From: Suilimivivens sp963650485
GTDB lineage: Bacteria; Bacillota; Clostridia; Lachnospirales; Lachnospiraceae
DNA: 64,000 nucleotides
NCBI GenBank assembly: GCA_963650485.1
Contig: CAVJLN010000002.1
Span: forward strand, 31,155-95,154
Direction of reading: 5' to 3'
Part shown: piece by piece, positions 8,451 to 16,801 of the stretch
Position numbering within the stretch: position 1 is the stretch's first letter
Layout: every line of letters begins with the position of its first letter
Made by a program: the position numbers and the translations under genes
Notes under the pieces: model-generated
Database searches by the model: none
What the model was told of the DNA's origin: nothing
Seen by the model: the letters and a program-made list of their open reading frames with translations, nothing else

Positions 8451-9872
8451 ATGTTAGAAAAAATCAGTAACGTATTAACTACGATTGACGATTTTGTGTG
8501 GGGTATCCCGTTGATCGTCCTCATTCTGGCAGTCGGTATTTATCTGACCATCCGGTTAAAAGGATTGCAGATTACCAAGATGCCTATGGCCATCCGGCAT
8601 ATCAAGGCCAATGAGAGAACCAGTGAACACGGTGAAGTGTCCAGCTTTGGTGCACTTTGTACCGCATTGTCTGCAACCATCGGTACCGGTAACATTGTCG
8701 GTGTGGCAACTGCTCTGGTAGCCGGAGGCCCCGGAGCGTTATTCTGGATGTGGTTCGCTGCATTGCTTGGAACCGCAACCAAGTATTCCGAATGTCTGTT
8801 AGCCACGAAATACCGCGTAGTAGCAGAGGATGGGCATATCATCGGAGGCCCCTTCTATTACATAGAAAATGGTATGGGAAAGAACTGGAAATGGCTGGCC
8901 AAGGTTTTTGCTTTCTTTGGAGTTGGTGTAGGTCTTTTTGGTATCGGAACCTTTACCCAGGTAAACGGTATTACCAGTGCTGTCCAGAATTTCTTTGATC
9001 CGGATAGAGTGCATACCGTTCACCTGTTTGGAATGTCCTCCTTTGGATCCGATTATTCCATTTCCGTGATTATTGCCGGATTGATTATTACAATTTGCGC
9101 AGCACTTGTTATTATCGGCGGTTTAAAGAGAATTTCCAAGGTGGCAGAGGTTATCGTTCCTTTTATGGCTATTCTTTATGTTGCGGTAGCACTCATTATT
9201 CTGATCTGTAATATTACGAAGATTCCCGGTGCTATCGTCGAGATCGTGCAGGGAGCATTCGGCTTGCGGGCAGCCGCAGGCGGTGCGCTTGGTGCCATGA
9301 TGATTGCCATGCAGAAGGGTATTGCCAGAGGTATTTTCTCGAATGAGGCCGGACTTGGCAGTGCGCCGATCGCTGCTGCAGCAGCCCAGGTAGAAGAGCC
9401 TGCCCGTCAGGGACTGATTTCCATGATGGGAACCGTGATTGATACACTGGTAATCTGTACGATGACAGGACTTTGTATTGTCATTACCGGTGCATGGGAT
9501 ATGGGACTTGAGGGTGTATCCGTAACGGATAAAGCATTCCAGATGGGACTTCCGTTACCGGATCAGCTCTGTTCCTTCCTTTTAATGGTGTGTCTGGTAT
9601 TTTTCGCATTTACCACAATCCTCGGCTGGGATTATTACAGCGAAAGATGTCTGGAGTATTTATGTGGCGGTAAGTTGAAGGTGGTTAAGGTATACCGCTG
9701 GTTATACATTCTTGCGATCTTTATCGGACCTTACATGACGGTAAGTGCAGTATGGACCATTGCCGATATCTTCAACGGACTGATGGCAATCCCGAACCTG
9801 ATTGCACTGGTTGCATTAAGCGGTGTCGTGGTTGCTGAAACCAAGATATATTTTGACGGATTGAAGAAATAA
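8451..9872 (+). CDS. Alanine/glycine:cation symporter (AgcS family)
   Basis: The 473-residue polytopic membrane protein has about ten hydrophobic spans. It has the family signatures IGTGNIVGVATALVAGGPGALFW, split here as IGTGNIVGVA and GGPGALFWMWFAALLG, then GGPFYYIENGMG and IFSNEAGLGSAPIAAA. These carriers move alanine or glycine with Na+ or H+ across the cytoplasmic membrane. GAGAGGGA precedes the ATG. The glycine riboswitch in its leader argues that glycine is the physiological substrate, either for removal when in excess or for use as a carbon and nitrogen source. A strong terminator follows. Confidence 0.93.
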   Translation: MLEKISNVLTTIDDFVWGIPLIVLILAVGIYLTIRLKGLQITKMPMAIRHIKANERTSEHGEVSSFGALCTALSATIGTGNIVGVATALVAGGPGALFWMWFAALLGTATKYSECLLATKYRVVAEDGHIIGGPFYYIENGMGKNWKWLAKVFAFFGVGVGLFGIGTFTQVNGITSAVQNFFDPDRVHTVHLFGMSSFGSDYSISVIIAGLIITICAALVIIGGLKRISKVAEVIVPFMAILYVAVALIILICNITKIPGAIVEIVQGAFGLRAAAGGALGAMMIAMQKGIARGIFSNEAGLGSAPIAAAAAQVEEPARQGLISMMGTVIDTLVICTMTGLCIVITGAWDMGLEGVSVTDKAFQMGLPLPDQLCSFLLMVCLVFFAFTTILGWDYYSERCLEYLCGGKLKVVKVYRWLYILAIFIGPYMTVSAVWTIADIFNGLMAIPNLIALVALSGVVVAETKIYFDGLKK

Positions 9873-9911
9873 GCACATCTGCTTTAAAAAGATACAGGCT
9901 TAAACAGAAGA

Positions 9912-9962
9912 AACCATTTTCTCCGTACAGAGCAGTGCGTTTATGGAGAAAATGGTTTTTGT
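9912..9962 (+). terminator. Terminator of the symporter gene
   Basis: A 13-bp perfect stem (9912-9924 with 9945-9957) is followed by a T-run. Confidence 0.85.
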
Positions 9963-10041
9963 TCATGCTTGTCCTTTTTTTAACGATCTACTAGACACCG
10001 CGGGGGAAAAGTAGTAAATTACTAGTGTATCATGATTTGCA

Positions 10042-10227
10042 TAACAGTTCAGCCATGCAGAAATGATTGTACAAGATGACCATGTGAGCTTGCTCACAAA
10101 GGGCAGCTTATACAATCATTTCTATAGGGCGGACGCCCGACATGAAATAAGTTGCCGGAAAGCACGTATATTTGTTAGCCAATCCGTACAATCCGGCAGC
10201 TTATGAATGGGCATGGCTGAACTGTTA
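10042..10227. repeat. Dispersed inverted-repeat element with 17-bp perfect ends and possible target duplication
   Basis: TAACAGTTCAGCCATGC at 10042 is repeated in perfect inversion at 10211-10227. ATTTGCA touches the left end (10035-10041) and recurs 3 bp beyond the right end (10231-10237), which fits a target-site duplication. The interior holds a long hairpin (arms near 10060 and 10115, tip GAGCTTGCTC) that is clearly related to the hairpin at 21674-21738. No protein is encoded. It fills most of the 437-bp space before gatC. Confidence 0.75.
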
Positions 10228-10310
10228 CTAATTTGCAGCACAATCGGTGGCGCAAGGGGCTGTTCTGCCATTGTGGAAATGGATAATTAAGAAAGGTTTG
10301 GTTCGTATTT

Positions 10311-10604
10311 ATGGCAAATATCATTTCAGATGAAACCATTGAATATGTAGGAATTCTGGCAAAGCTCGAACTGTCTGAGGAGGAGCGCGAACAGGCGAAG
10401 AAGGATATGGGAAGCATGCTGGATTATATTGATAAGCTCGGAGAGCTGGATACTACCGGAGTAGAACCGATGTCTCATGTTTTTCCGGTACAGAATGTGT
10501 TCCGTGAAGATGTGGTAACGAATGGAGACATGCGGGAGGACATCCTTAAGAATGCACCCGGTGAGAAGGATGGTATGTTTATCGTTCCGAAGACCTTTGA
10601 ATAA
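10311..10604 (+). CDS. gatC: Asp/Glu-tRNA amidotransferase subunit C
   Basis: The 97-residue protein has the GatC pattern: an N-terminal helix (ISDETIEYVGILAKLELSEEE), DMGSMLDYIDKLGELDT, then GVEPMSHVFPVQNVFREDV and a FIVPKTFE end. It clamps GatA to GatB in the amidotransferase that converts misacylated Asp-tRNA(Asn) and/or Glu-tRNA(Gln). It is first of gatC-gatA-gatB, with 19 bp to gatA. The ribosome site is weak (AGAAAGG). Because a GlnRS gene lies at 26687, the complex here probably serves mainly Asn-tRNA synthesis; that is inference. Confidence 0.95.
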   Translation: MANIISDETIEYVGILAKLELSEEEREQAKKDMGSMLDYIDKLGELDTTGVEPMSHVFPVQNVFREDVVTNGDMREDILKNAPGEKDGMFIVPKTFE

Positions 10605-10623
10605 AAACAGAAAGGATATTTCA

Positions 10624-12126
10624 ATGAAGATACTGGATTATACAGCCGTCGGGCTGGCAAAGGCGATACGAAACGGAGAAGTGACATCGCCCGAAGCCGT
10701 ACAGGCGGTTCTTACACAGATCAAAGAAAGAGAAGAGTCTCTTCACTGTTATGTAACAATTGATGAAGAAGGTGCACTGCGAAAGGCGCAGGAGGTTCAG
10801 AAGAAGATTGAGGCAGGCGAGCTTATAGGTCCCCTTGCCGGTGTTCCCGTGGCAATTAAGGATAACATGTGTACCGAAGGCATGCTGACCACCTGTTCTT
10901 CGAAGATTCTTGGTAATTTTATTCCGACCTTTTCTTCGGAAGCAGTATTAAATTTAGAGAAAGCAGGAGCCGTGATTCTTGGTAAAACGAATATGGATGA
11001 GTTTGCCATGGGCTCTACCACGGAAACTTCTGCCTTTGGTGCAACGAAAAATCCCTGGAATGAAGCTCATGTACCGGGAGGTTCCTCCGGTGGATCGGCA
11101 GCAGCAGTTGCAGCTAAGGAATGTTTCTTTGCCCTTGGCTCGGATACCGGTGGTTCCATCCGTCAGCCCGCTTCTTACTGCGGCGTGGTTGGAATGAAGC
11201 CGACCTACGGAACGGTATCCCGATATGGACTGATTGCCTATGGATCCTCGTTGGATCAGATCGGACCGCTGTGCAAGGATGTGACCGACTGTGCAACAAT
11301 TCTTGAGGTGATTGCGTCCCATGATCCGAAGGATTCCACTTCGGTAGAACGCGAGGAGACCGATTTCACATCCGCACTTGTAGACGATGTACAGGGTATG
11401 AAGATTGGTATTCCGCGTGATTACTTCGGAGAAGGACTGGATCCGGAAGTACGCAATGCGGTTATGAAAGCAGCCGAAGAATTAAAGAAAAAGGGGGCCG
11501 TTGTAGAGGAGTTTGATTTAAGCCTTGTGGAATATGCGATTCCGACCTATTATACGATCGCAGCCGCAGAAGCAAGCTCGAACCTGGAACGATTCGACGG
11601 CATTAAGTACGGCTACCGTACAGAAGAATATACCGGACTTCATAACATGTATAAGAAGACCCGTTCGGAAGGCTTTGGACCGGAAGTAAAGCGCCGGATC
11701 ATGCTCGGCAGCTTCGTATTAAGCTCCGGTTATTATGATGCATATTATCTGAAAGCACTCCGCGTTAAGGCACTGATTAAGAAAGCCTTTGATGAAGCAT
11801 TTGCAAAATATGATGTTATTCTTGCTCCATGTGCGCCGACAACCGCGCCGGAGCTTGGCAAGAGCCTTTCTGATCCGATTAAGATGTACTTAAGTGATAT
11901 TTACACGATTTCCGTGAATCTGGCAGGACTTCCCGGAATCAGCGTTCCCTGCGGAATCGATTCAAAGGGGCTGCCGATTGGCCTGCAGATGATCGGAGAC
12001 TGTTTTAAAGAAAAGAACCTGATCCGTGCAGCTTTTGCTTATGAATGCAGCAGGGGAGATTTGGATGCCCGGTATCCGGAGAAGCTGCCGGTGGCGCGTT
12101 CCGCTGGAAAGAAGGAGGATGAGTAA
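10624..12126 (+). CDS. gatA: Asp/Glu-tRNA amidotransferase subunit A
   Basis: The start is set at ATG 10624 (AAAGGA upstream); the same frame opens earlier inside gatC, but the family begins MKILDYTAVGLAKAI. The 500-residue amidase-signature protein shows the catalytic triad Lys79 (VAIKDN), Ser154 (GGSSGG) and Ser178 (TGGSIRQPAS), at the same numbering I recall for staphylococcal GatA. It releases ammonia from glutamine and passes it to GatB. It sits between gatC and gatB; its stop abuts the gatB start with no gap. Confidence 0.96.
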   Translation: MKILDYTAVGLAKAIRNGEVTSPEAVQAVLTQIKEREESLHCYVTIDEEGALRKAQEVQKKIEAGELIGPLAGVPVAIKDNMCTEGMLTTCSSKILGNFIPTFSSEAVLNLEKAGAVILGKTNMDEFAMGSTTETSAFGATKNPWNEAHVPGGSSGGSAAAVAAKECFFALGSDTGGSIRQPASYCGVVGMKPTYGTVSRYGLIAYGSSLDQIGPLCKDVTDCATILEVIASHDPKDSTSVEREETDFTSALVDDVQGMKIGIPRDYFGEGLDPEVRNAVMKAAEELKKKGAVVEEFDLSLVEYAIPTYYTIAAAEASSNLERFDGIKYGYRTEEYTGLHNMYKKTRSEGFGPEVKRRIMLGSFVLSSGYYDAYYLKALRVKALIKKAFDEAFAKYDVILAPCAPTTAPELGKSLSDPIKMYLSDIYTISVNLAGLPGISVPCGIDSKGLPIGLQMIGDCFKEKNLIRAAFAYECSRGDLDARYPEKLPVARSAGKKEDE

Positions 12127-13557
12127 ATGGCTAAACAGTATGAAACCGTCATTGGTCTTGAGGTTCATGTAGAGCTTGCGACGAAGACCAAGATTTTCTG
12201 TGGCTGTTCTACCGCGTTTGGTGGAGCACCGAATACTCATACCTGTCCGGTATGTACCGGCATGCCGGGGTCTTTGCCCGTATTAAATAAAAAGGTGCTC
12301 GAATATGCCGTAGCGGTCGGACTTGCTACGAACTGCACGATTACCCAGCACTGTAAATTTGACCGTAAGAATTATTTTTATCCGGATAACCCACAGAACT
12401 ATCAGATTTCCCAGCTGTATCTGCCGATCTGCCGTAATGGTAAGGTAGAGATTGAAACAGAGGCTGGAAAGAAGGAGATCGGAATCCATGAGATTCATAT
12501 GGAGGAGGATGCCGGAAAGCTGATCCACGATGACTGGGAAGACTGTTCTTTGGTTGATTACAACCGTTCCGGTGTACCGCTGATTGAGATCGTATCCGAG
12601 CCGGATATGCGCAGTGCCGATGAAGTCATTGCTTATCTGGAAAAGCTGCGCATGATCGCACAGTATCTGGGAGTATCCGACTGTAAGCTTCAGGAGGGAT
12701 CCATGCGTGCAGACGTGAACCTGTCCCTTCGTGAGGTGGGAGCAGCGGAATTCGGCACGCGTACCGAAATGAAGAACCTGAACTCCTTTAAGGCGATCCG
12801 CCGTGCGATTGAAGGCGAGACCGAGCGCCAGATGGATCTGCTGGATGCCGGAGAAAAGGTTGTGCAGGAGACCAGACGGTGGGATGATAATGCCGGTGAA
12901 TCCTATGCCATGCGAAGCAAAGAGGATGCACAGGATTACCGTTACTTCCCGGACCCGGACCTTGTACCGATCGTATTAAGTGATGAGTTCTTAGAGGAAA
13001 TCCGCAGCAGACAGCCGGAGTTCCGTAATGAAAAGATGATCCGTTACCGTGAAGAATTCGGAATCCCGGATTATGATATTGAGATTATCACAGGCTCCAA
13101 GAAAATGGCAGACCTGTTTGAACAGACCGTTGCCTTAGGCGCACAGCCCAAGAAGGTATCCAACTGGCTGATGGGTGAAACCCTCCGTATCCTCAAAGAG
13201 AAGGAACTGGATCCGGAGGATATCCACTTTTCACCGGAACACCTTTCTGCACTGATTGCACTGCAGGATTCCAAGGCCATTAACGGTGCAGTTGCCAAGG
13301 AAGTCTTTGAAATCATGTTTGAAGAAGACATGGATCCGGTTTCTTACGTGGAAGAAAAGGGCTTAAAGACCGTCAATGATGAGGGCGCTCTGCGCAAGAC
13401 CGTGGAAGAGGTAATTGCCAATAATCCACAGTCGGTAGAGGACTACCACAATGGTAAGGAAAAGGCGATTGGTTTCCTGGTTGGACAGACCATGAAGGCC
13501 ATGAAGGGCAAATGTGATCCCAGTATGGTGAACCGGCTGCTGAAGGAACTTCTGTAG
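12127..13557 (+). CDS. gatB: Asp/Glu-tRNA amidotransferase subunit B
   Basis: The 476-residue GatB starts at the base after the gatA stop, with AAGGAGG inside the end of gatA, so translation is coupled. Diagnostic segments are IGLEVHVELATKTKIFCGC, the zinc Cys pairs (CGCS and CPVC), FDRKNYFYPDNPQNYQISQ, MRADVNLSLR and, at the C-terminus, the tRNA-binding YqeY-like tail ending in MVNRLLKELL. It activates the misacylated tRNA with ATP and transfers ammonia. It is full length with no disruption. Confidence 0.96.
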   Translation: MAKQYETVIGLEVHVELATKTKIFCGCSTAFGGAPNTHTCPVCTGMPGSLPVLNKKVLEYAVAVGLATNCTITQHCKFDRKNYFYPDNPQNYQISQLYLPICRNGKVEIETEAGKKEIGIHEIHMEEDAGKLIHDDWEDCSLVDYNRSGVPLIEIVSEPDMRSADEVIAYLEKLRMIAQYLGVSDCKLQEGSMRADVNLSLREVGAAEFGTRTEMKNLNSFKAIRRAIEGETERQMDLLDAGEKVVQETRRWDDNAGESYAMRSKEDAQDYRYFPDPDLVPIVLSDEFLEEIRSRQPEFRNEKMIRYREEFGIPDYDIEIITGSKKMADLFEQTVALGAQPKKVSNWLMGETLRILKEKELDPEDIHFSPEHLSALIALQDSKAINGAVAKEVFEIMFEEDMDPVSYVEEKGLKTVNDEGALRKTVEEVIANNPQSVEDYHNGKEKAIGFLVGQTMKAMKGKCDPSMVNRLLKELL

Positions 13558-13593
13558 GCGAGGGAGTTCGGAATAGTTACCGAAAATGATAAT

Positions 13594-13636
13594 AAAGCAC
13601 TTTCTTGTGATTATGCACAAAAAAGTGCTTTTTTCT
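13594..13636 (+). terminator. Terminator after gatB
   Basis: Stem AAAGCACTTT / AAAGTGCTTT with a T-run follows 36 bp after the gatB stop. Confidence 0.75.
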
Positions 13637-13660
13637 TTGTGTTCTTTTACGTCTTTTACC

Positions 13661-13689
13661 TTGCACTCCTAAAAAAGGTGTGATAGAAT
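13661..13689 (+). promoter_or_regulatory. Promoter of the ACT-hom operon
   Basis: TTGCAC and TAGAAT are 17 bp apart, about 90 bp before the ACT-protein start. No T-box or other known leader is seen between them, only a weak AGACA-based hairpin. Confidence 0.6.
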
Positions 13690-13775
13690 ATCTTTCGGTG
13701 GCGAACAGCTGTCTTTAATACAAGGACAATCGAAGACAAGTGTACGCGAGAAGGGGACAAAAGACAGGAGAAGAT

Positions 13776-14213
13776 ATGGGGAGCAAATATTATGTTGTGA
13801 AGGAACAGGCCGTTCCGGAGGTGCTTCTTAAGGTTGTTCAGGCGAAGAAGCTGATTGATTCCGGTAAGGCAGTGTCGGTGAATGAGGCTGCGGAGGCAGT
13901 TGGAATCAGCCGGAGTTCCTTTTATAAGTACAAGGAAGATATTTTTGAATTCCATGATAATGCGCAGGGAACCACAATTACACTGACCTTCCAGATGGAG
14001 GACGAGCCGGGAATTCTGTCTGATGTGTTAAAGGTGATTGCAGAGTTCGGGGCAAACATCCTGACCATTCATCAGAGTATTCCGATTAACGGTGTGGCAT
14101 CCTTAAGCCTGAGTGTCCAGGTGCTTGAAACTACCAGGGATATTTCAGAAATGCTGGAAACCATGGGAAAGCATAGGGGTGTGCGGAATGTAAAGATTCT
14201 CGCGCAGGAGTAA
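13776..14213 (+). CDS. ACT-domain protein (UPF0735/PheB-like)
   Basis: The ATG at 13776 has AGGAG 6 bases upstream, and an upstream in-frame GTG at 13740 has none, giving 145 residues. Residues 1-65 include a helix-turn-helix-like stretch (SVNEAAEAVGISRSSFYKYK). Residues 72-145 form an ACT domain (MEDEPGILSDVLKVIAEFGANI). ACT domains bind amino acids, so a regulatory role in threonine/lysine synthesis is likely. It lies 58 bp before hom in the same direction, and the operon continues to aspartate kinase. The ligand is unknown. Confidence 0.85.
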   Translation: MGSKYYVVKEQAVPEVLLKVVQAKKLIDSGKAVSVNEAAEAVGISRSSFYKYKEDIFEFHDNAQGTTITLTFQMEDEPGILSDVLKVIAEFGANILTIHQSIPINGVASLSLSVQVLETTRDISEMLETMGKHRGVRNVKILAQE

Positions 14214-14271
14214 GCAGACAGATCCGAAAACCGGAAAGGGAAATAAAGAAGGAAAACAAAGGAGATAAAAC

Positions 14272-15480
14272 ATGATTCAGGTAGCAGTAATGGGATACGG
14301 CACCGTAGGAAGCGGTGTTGTGGAAGTAATTGAAAAAAATAAGGAAGAGATCAACAAGAAATCAAACGAAGCACTGAATATTAAATATATTCTCGATCTT
14401 CGTGATTTCCCGGGAGATCCGTATGAAGACAAGATCGTCCATGATGTAGAAGTCATTCTGAACGATCCCGAGGTACAGATTATCTGTGAAACGATGGGAG
14501 GCCTAAAGCCAGCTTACGAGTTTACGAAGCGTGCCCTGATGAGCGGCAAGAGCGTATGTACCTCCAANNNNNNNNNNNNNNNNNNNNNNNNNNNNNNNNN
14601 NNNNNNNNNNNNNNNNNNNNNNNNNNNNNNNNNNNNNNNNNNNNNNNNNNNNNNNNNNNNNNNNNNNNNNNNNNNNNNNNNNNNNNNNNNNNNNNNNNNN
14701 NNNNNNNNNNNNNNNNNNNNNNNNNNNNNNNNNNNNNNNNNNNNNNNNNNNNNNNNNNNNNNNNNNNNNNNNNNNNNNNNNNNNNNNNNNNNNNNNNNNN
14801 NNNNNNNNNNNNNNNNNNNNNNNNNNNNNNNNNNNNNNNNNNNNNNNNNNNNNNNNNNNNNNNNNNNNNNNNNNNNNNNNNNNNNNNNNNNNNNNNNNNN
14901 NNNNNNNNNNNNNNNNNNNNNNNNNNNNNNNNNNNNNNNNNNNNNNNNNNNNNNNNNNNNNNNNNNNNNNNNNNNNNNNNNNNNNNNNNNNNNNNNNNNN
15001 NNNNNNNNNNNNNNNNNNNNNNNNNNNNNNNNNNNNNNNNNNNNNNNNNNNNNNNNNNNNNNNNNNNNNNNNNNNNNNNNNNNNNNNNNNNNNNNNNNNN
15101 NNNNNNNNNNNNNNNNNNNNNNNNNNNNNNNNNNNNNNNNNNNNNNNNNNNNNNNNNNNNNNNNNNNNNNNNNNNNNNNNNNNNNNNNNNNNNNNNNNNN
15201 NNNNNNNNNNNNNNNNNNNNNNNNNNNNNNNNNNNNNNNNNNNNNNNNNNNNNNNNNNNNNNNNNNNNNNNNNNNNNNNNNNNNNNNNNNNNNNNNNNNN
15301 NNNNNNNNNNNNNNNNNNNNNNNNNNNNNNNNNNNNNNNNNNNNNNNNNNNNNNNNNNNNNNNNNCGGAGTAGACGGAGAGTTTGCCTTTGTAACCGGAC
15401 GCATGAGTGAAAAGGAATTCAATCAAAAGGCGGAAAGGGTTGGAGTGATCAGCCGGATTCGCTTTGAAGGTCTGAAATGA
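14272..15480 (+). CDS. hom: Homoserine dehydrogenase, centre missing in gap
   Basis: AAGGAG precedes ATG 14272. The N-terminus is a Rossmann domain (VAVMGYGTVGSGVVEVI) with the homoserine-dehydrogenase segment VILNDPEVQIICETMGG. After 798 N (an exact multiple of three), the frame resumes with GVDGEFAFVTGRMSEKEF and ends at 15480, for a nominal 402 residues, the normal family length. It reduces aspartate semialdehyde to homoserine. It sits between the ACT protein and the mutase-like gene, 34 bp before the latter. Integrity of the missing middle cannot be judged. Confidence 0.9.
   Translation: MIQVAVMGYGTVGSGVVEVIEKNKEEINKKSNEALNIKYILDLRDFPGDPYEDKIVHDVEVILNDPEVQIICETMGGLKPAYEFTKRALMSGKSVCTSXXXXXXXXXXXXXXXXXXXXXXXXXXXXXXXXXXXXXXXXXXXXXXXXXXXXXXXXXXXXXXXXXXXXXXXXXXXXXXXXXXXXXXXXXXXXXXXXXXXXXXXXXXXXXXXXXXXXXXXXXXXXXXXXXXXXXXXXXXXXXXXXXXXXXXXXXXXXXXXXXXXXXXXXXXXXXXXXXXXXXXXXXXXXXXXXXXXXXXXXXXXXXXXXXXXXXXXXXXXXXXXXXXXXXXXXXXXXXXXXXXXXXXXXXXXXXXXXXXXXXXXXXXXGVDGEFAFVTGRMSEKEFNQKAERVGVISRIRFEGLK
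14568..15365. other. Assembly gap (798 N) inside hom
   Basis: This unknown sequence covers the catalytic middle of homoserine dehydrogenase. Its length keeps the frame open, which suggests a correctly sized gap. Confidence 1.
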
Positions 15481-15514
15481 ACTTCATGCAGAAATAGAAA
15501 AGAGGAGAACCACC

Positions 15515-16723
15515 ATGAGTGAAAAGAAATATATTGTAGTGTTGGGCGATGGCATGGCAGATGAGCCGATTGAGAGCCTAGGCGGCAAGACGCCGATCGC
15601 ATATGCCCGTACTCCGGCACTGGATCGTTTAAGCAAGTTATCTGAAATCGGCATGGTTCATACGATTCCGGAGGGTATGAAGCCCGGAAGCGATACCGCG
15701 AATCTTTCGGTATTGGGGTATGATCCGAAGATCTATTATTCAGGACGTTCTCCGTTAGAGGCCTTAAGCATCGGTGTTCCGATGAAGGATACCGACATTG
15801 CGCTCCGCTGCAACATTGTAACGATTTCCGAGGATGATGTTCCGTTTGAAGAGCAGAGAATCATTGACCACAGCTCCGGAGAAATCAGCACCGAGGATTG
15901 CGCTGTTTTATTAAACGAGGTAAAGAAGGAATTAGAGAACGAAACCTATCAGTTCTATGTAGGAACCAGTTATCGTCACTGCCTGATCTGGAATCAGGGC
16001 AAGACGCTTGATCTGACCCAGCCTCATGATGTATTGGAGCAGGTGATCGGCCAGTATCTTCCGACGGATGAGCATCTTCTTTATATGATGAAGAGAAGCT
16101 ATGAGATCTTAAAGGATCATCCGATTAATGCAGAGCGTAAGAAAAAGGGATTGAATCCGGCAAACTGCTGCTGGTTCTGGGGCGCAGGCACAAGGCCGAG
16201 CCTTGCTCCCTTTGAAGAAAAGTATGGCAAAAAAGGCATGATGATCTCAGCCGTAGACCTGTTAAAGGGCATCGCTGTCGGCGCGAAGATGGGCGTTGCC
16301 AATGTCGAGGGCGCAAACGGCGGATTGAATACCAACTACGAAGGAAAGACACAGGCTGCGATTGATGCACTGCACGATGGGTGTGATTTTGCCTATATCC
16401 ATGTGGAAGCACCGGACGAAATGGGGCATCAGGGAAGCGTAGAGCGTAAGGTCAAGGCGATTGAATATCTCGATCAGAGAGTGATCGGACCGCTTACGGA
16501 AGAGCTGGATAAAGAGGGCGTGGATTATCGTCTTTTAGTAATGCCGGATCATCCGACCCCGATCCGTCTGCGTACCCATACCGCAAACAGTGTACCGTAT
16601 CTTCTGTTTGATTCTGCGAAGAAGGAAGATCACACTTGGAATTACAACGAAGATGAGGCCGCGCAGAGCGGAAACTTTGTAGCGCATGGTCATGAAATGA
16701 TGAAGAAGCTGTTAGAGCTTTAG
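15515..16723 (+). CDS. Cofactor-independent phosphoglycerate mutase-like protein, candidate homoserine kinase
   Basis: The 402-residue alkaline-phosphatase-superfamily protein of the archaeal-type iPGM family has VVLGDGMADEP (metal-site Asp), the phospho-acceptor Ser in GSDTANLSVLGYDP, EAPDEMGHQG and MPDHPTP. Family members in operons with threonine-pathway genes have been proposed as alternative homoserine kinases. Here it lies directly between homoserine dehydrogenase and aspartate kinase, and no GHMP-type thrB is in the window. The role is therefore inferred from context; true mutase activity remains possible. AGGAG precedes the ATG. Confidence 0.8.
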   Translation: MSEKKYIVVLGDGMADEPIESLGGKTPIAYARTPALDRLSKLSEIGMVHTIPEGMKPGSDTANLSVLGYDPKIYYSGRSPLEALSIGVPMKDTDIALRCNIVTISEDDVPFEEQRIIDHSSGEISTEDCAVLLNEVKKELENETYQFYVGTSYRHCLIWNQGKTLDLTQPHDVLEQVIGQYLPTDEHLLYMMKRSYEILKDHPINAERKKKGLNPANCCWFWGAGTRPSLAPFEEKYGKKGMMISAVDLLKGIAVGAKMGVANVEGANGGLNTNYEGKTQAAIDALHDGCDFAYIHVEAPDEMGHQGSVERKVKAIEYLDQRVIGPLTEELDKEGVDYRLLVMPDHPTPIRLRTHTANSVPYLLFDSAKKEDHTWNYNEDEAAQSGNFVAHGHEMMKKLLEL

Positions 16724-16801
16724 AATTGCGAAGGTATGCAACAGTTACCGGTTATACAGCTATTTGGTTACAAACTTAGTTAGAGTAGGAGATTGCAAGT
16801 T

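Noticed and set aside
13640..13775. T-box or amino-acid riboswitch before the ACT-hom operon
   Set aside because: No T-box sequence, specifier loop or known aptamer could be found; only a promoter and a weak hairpin.
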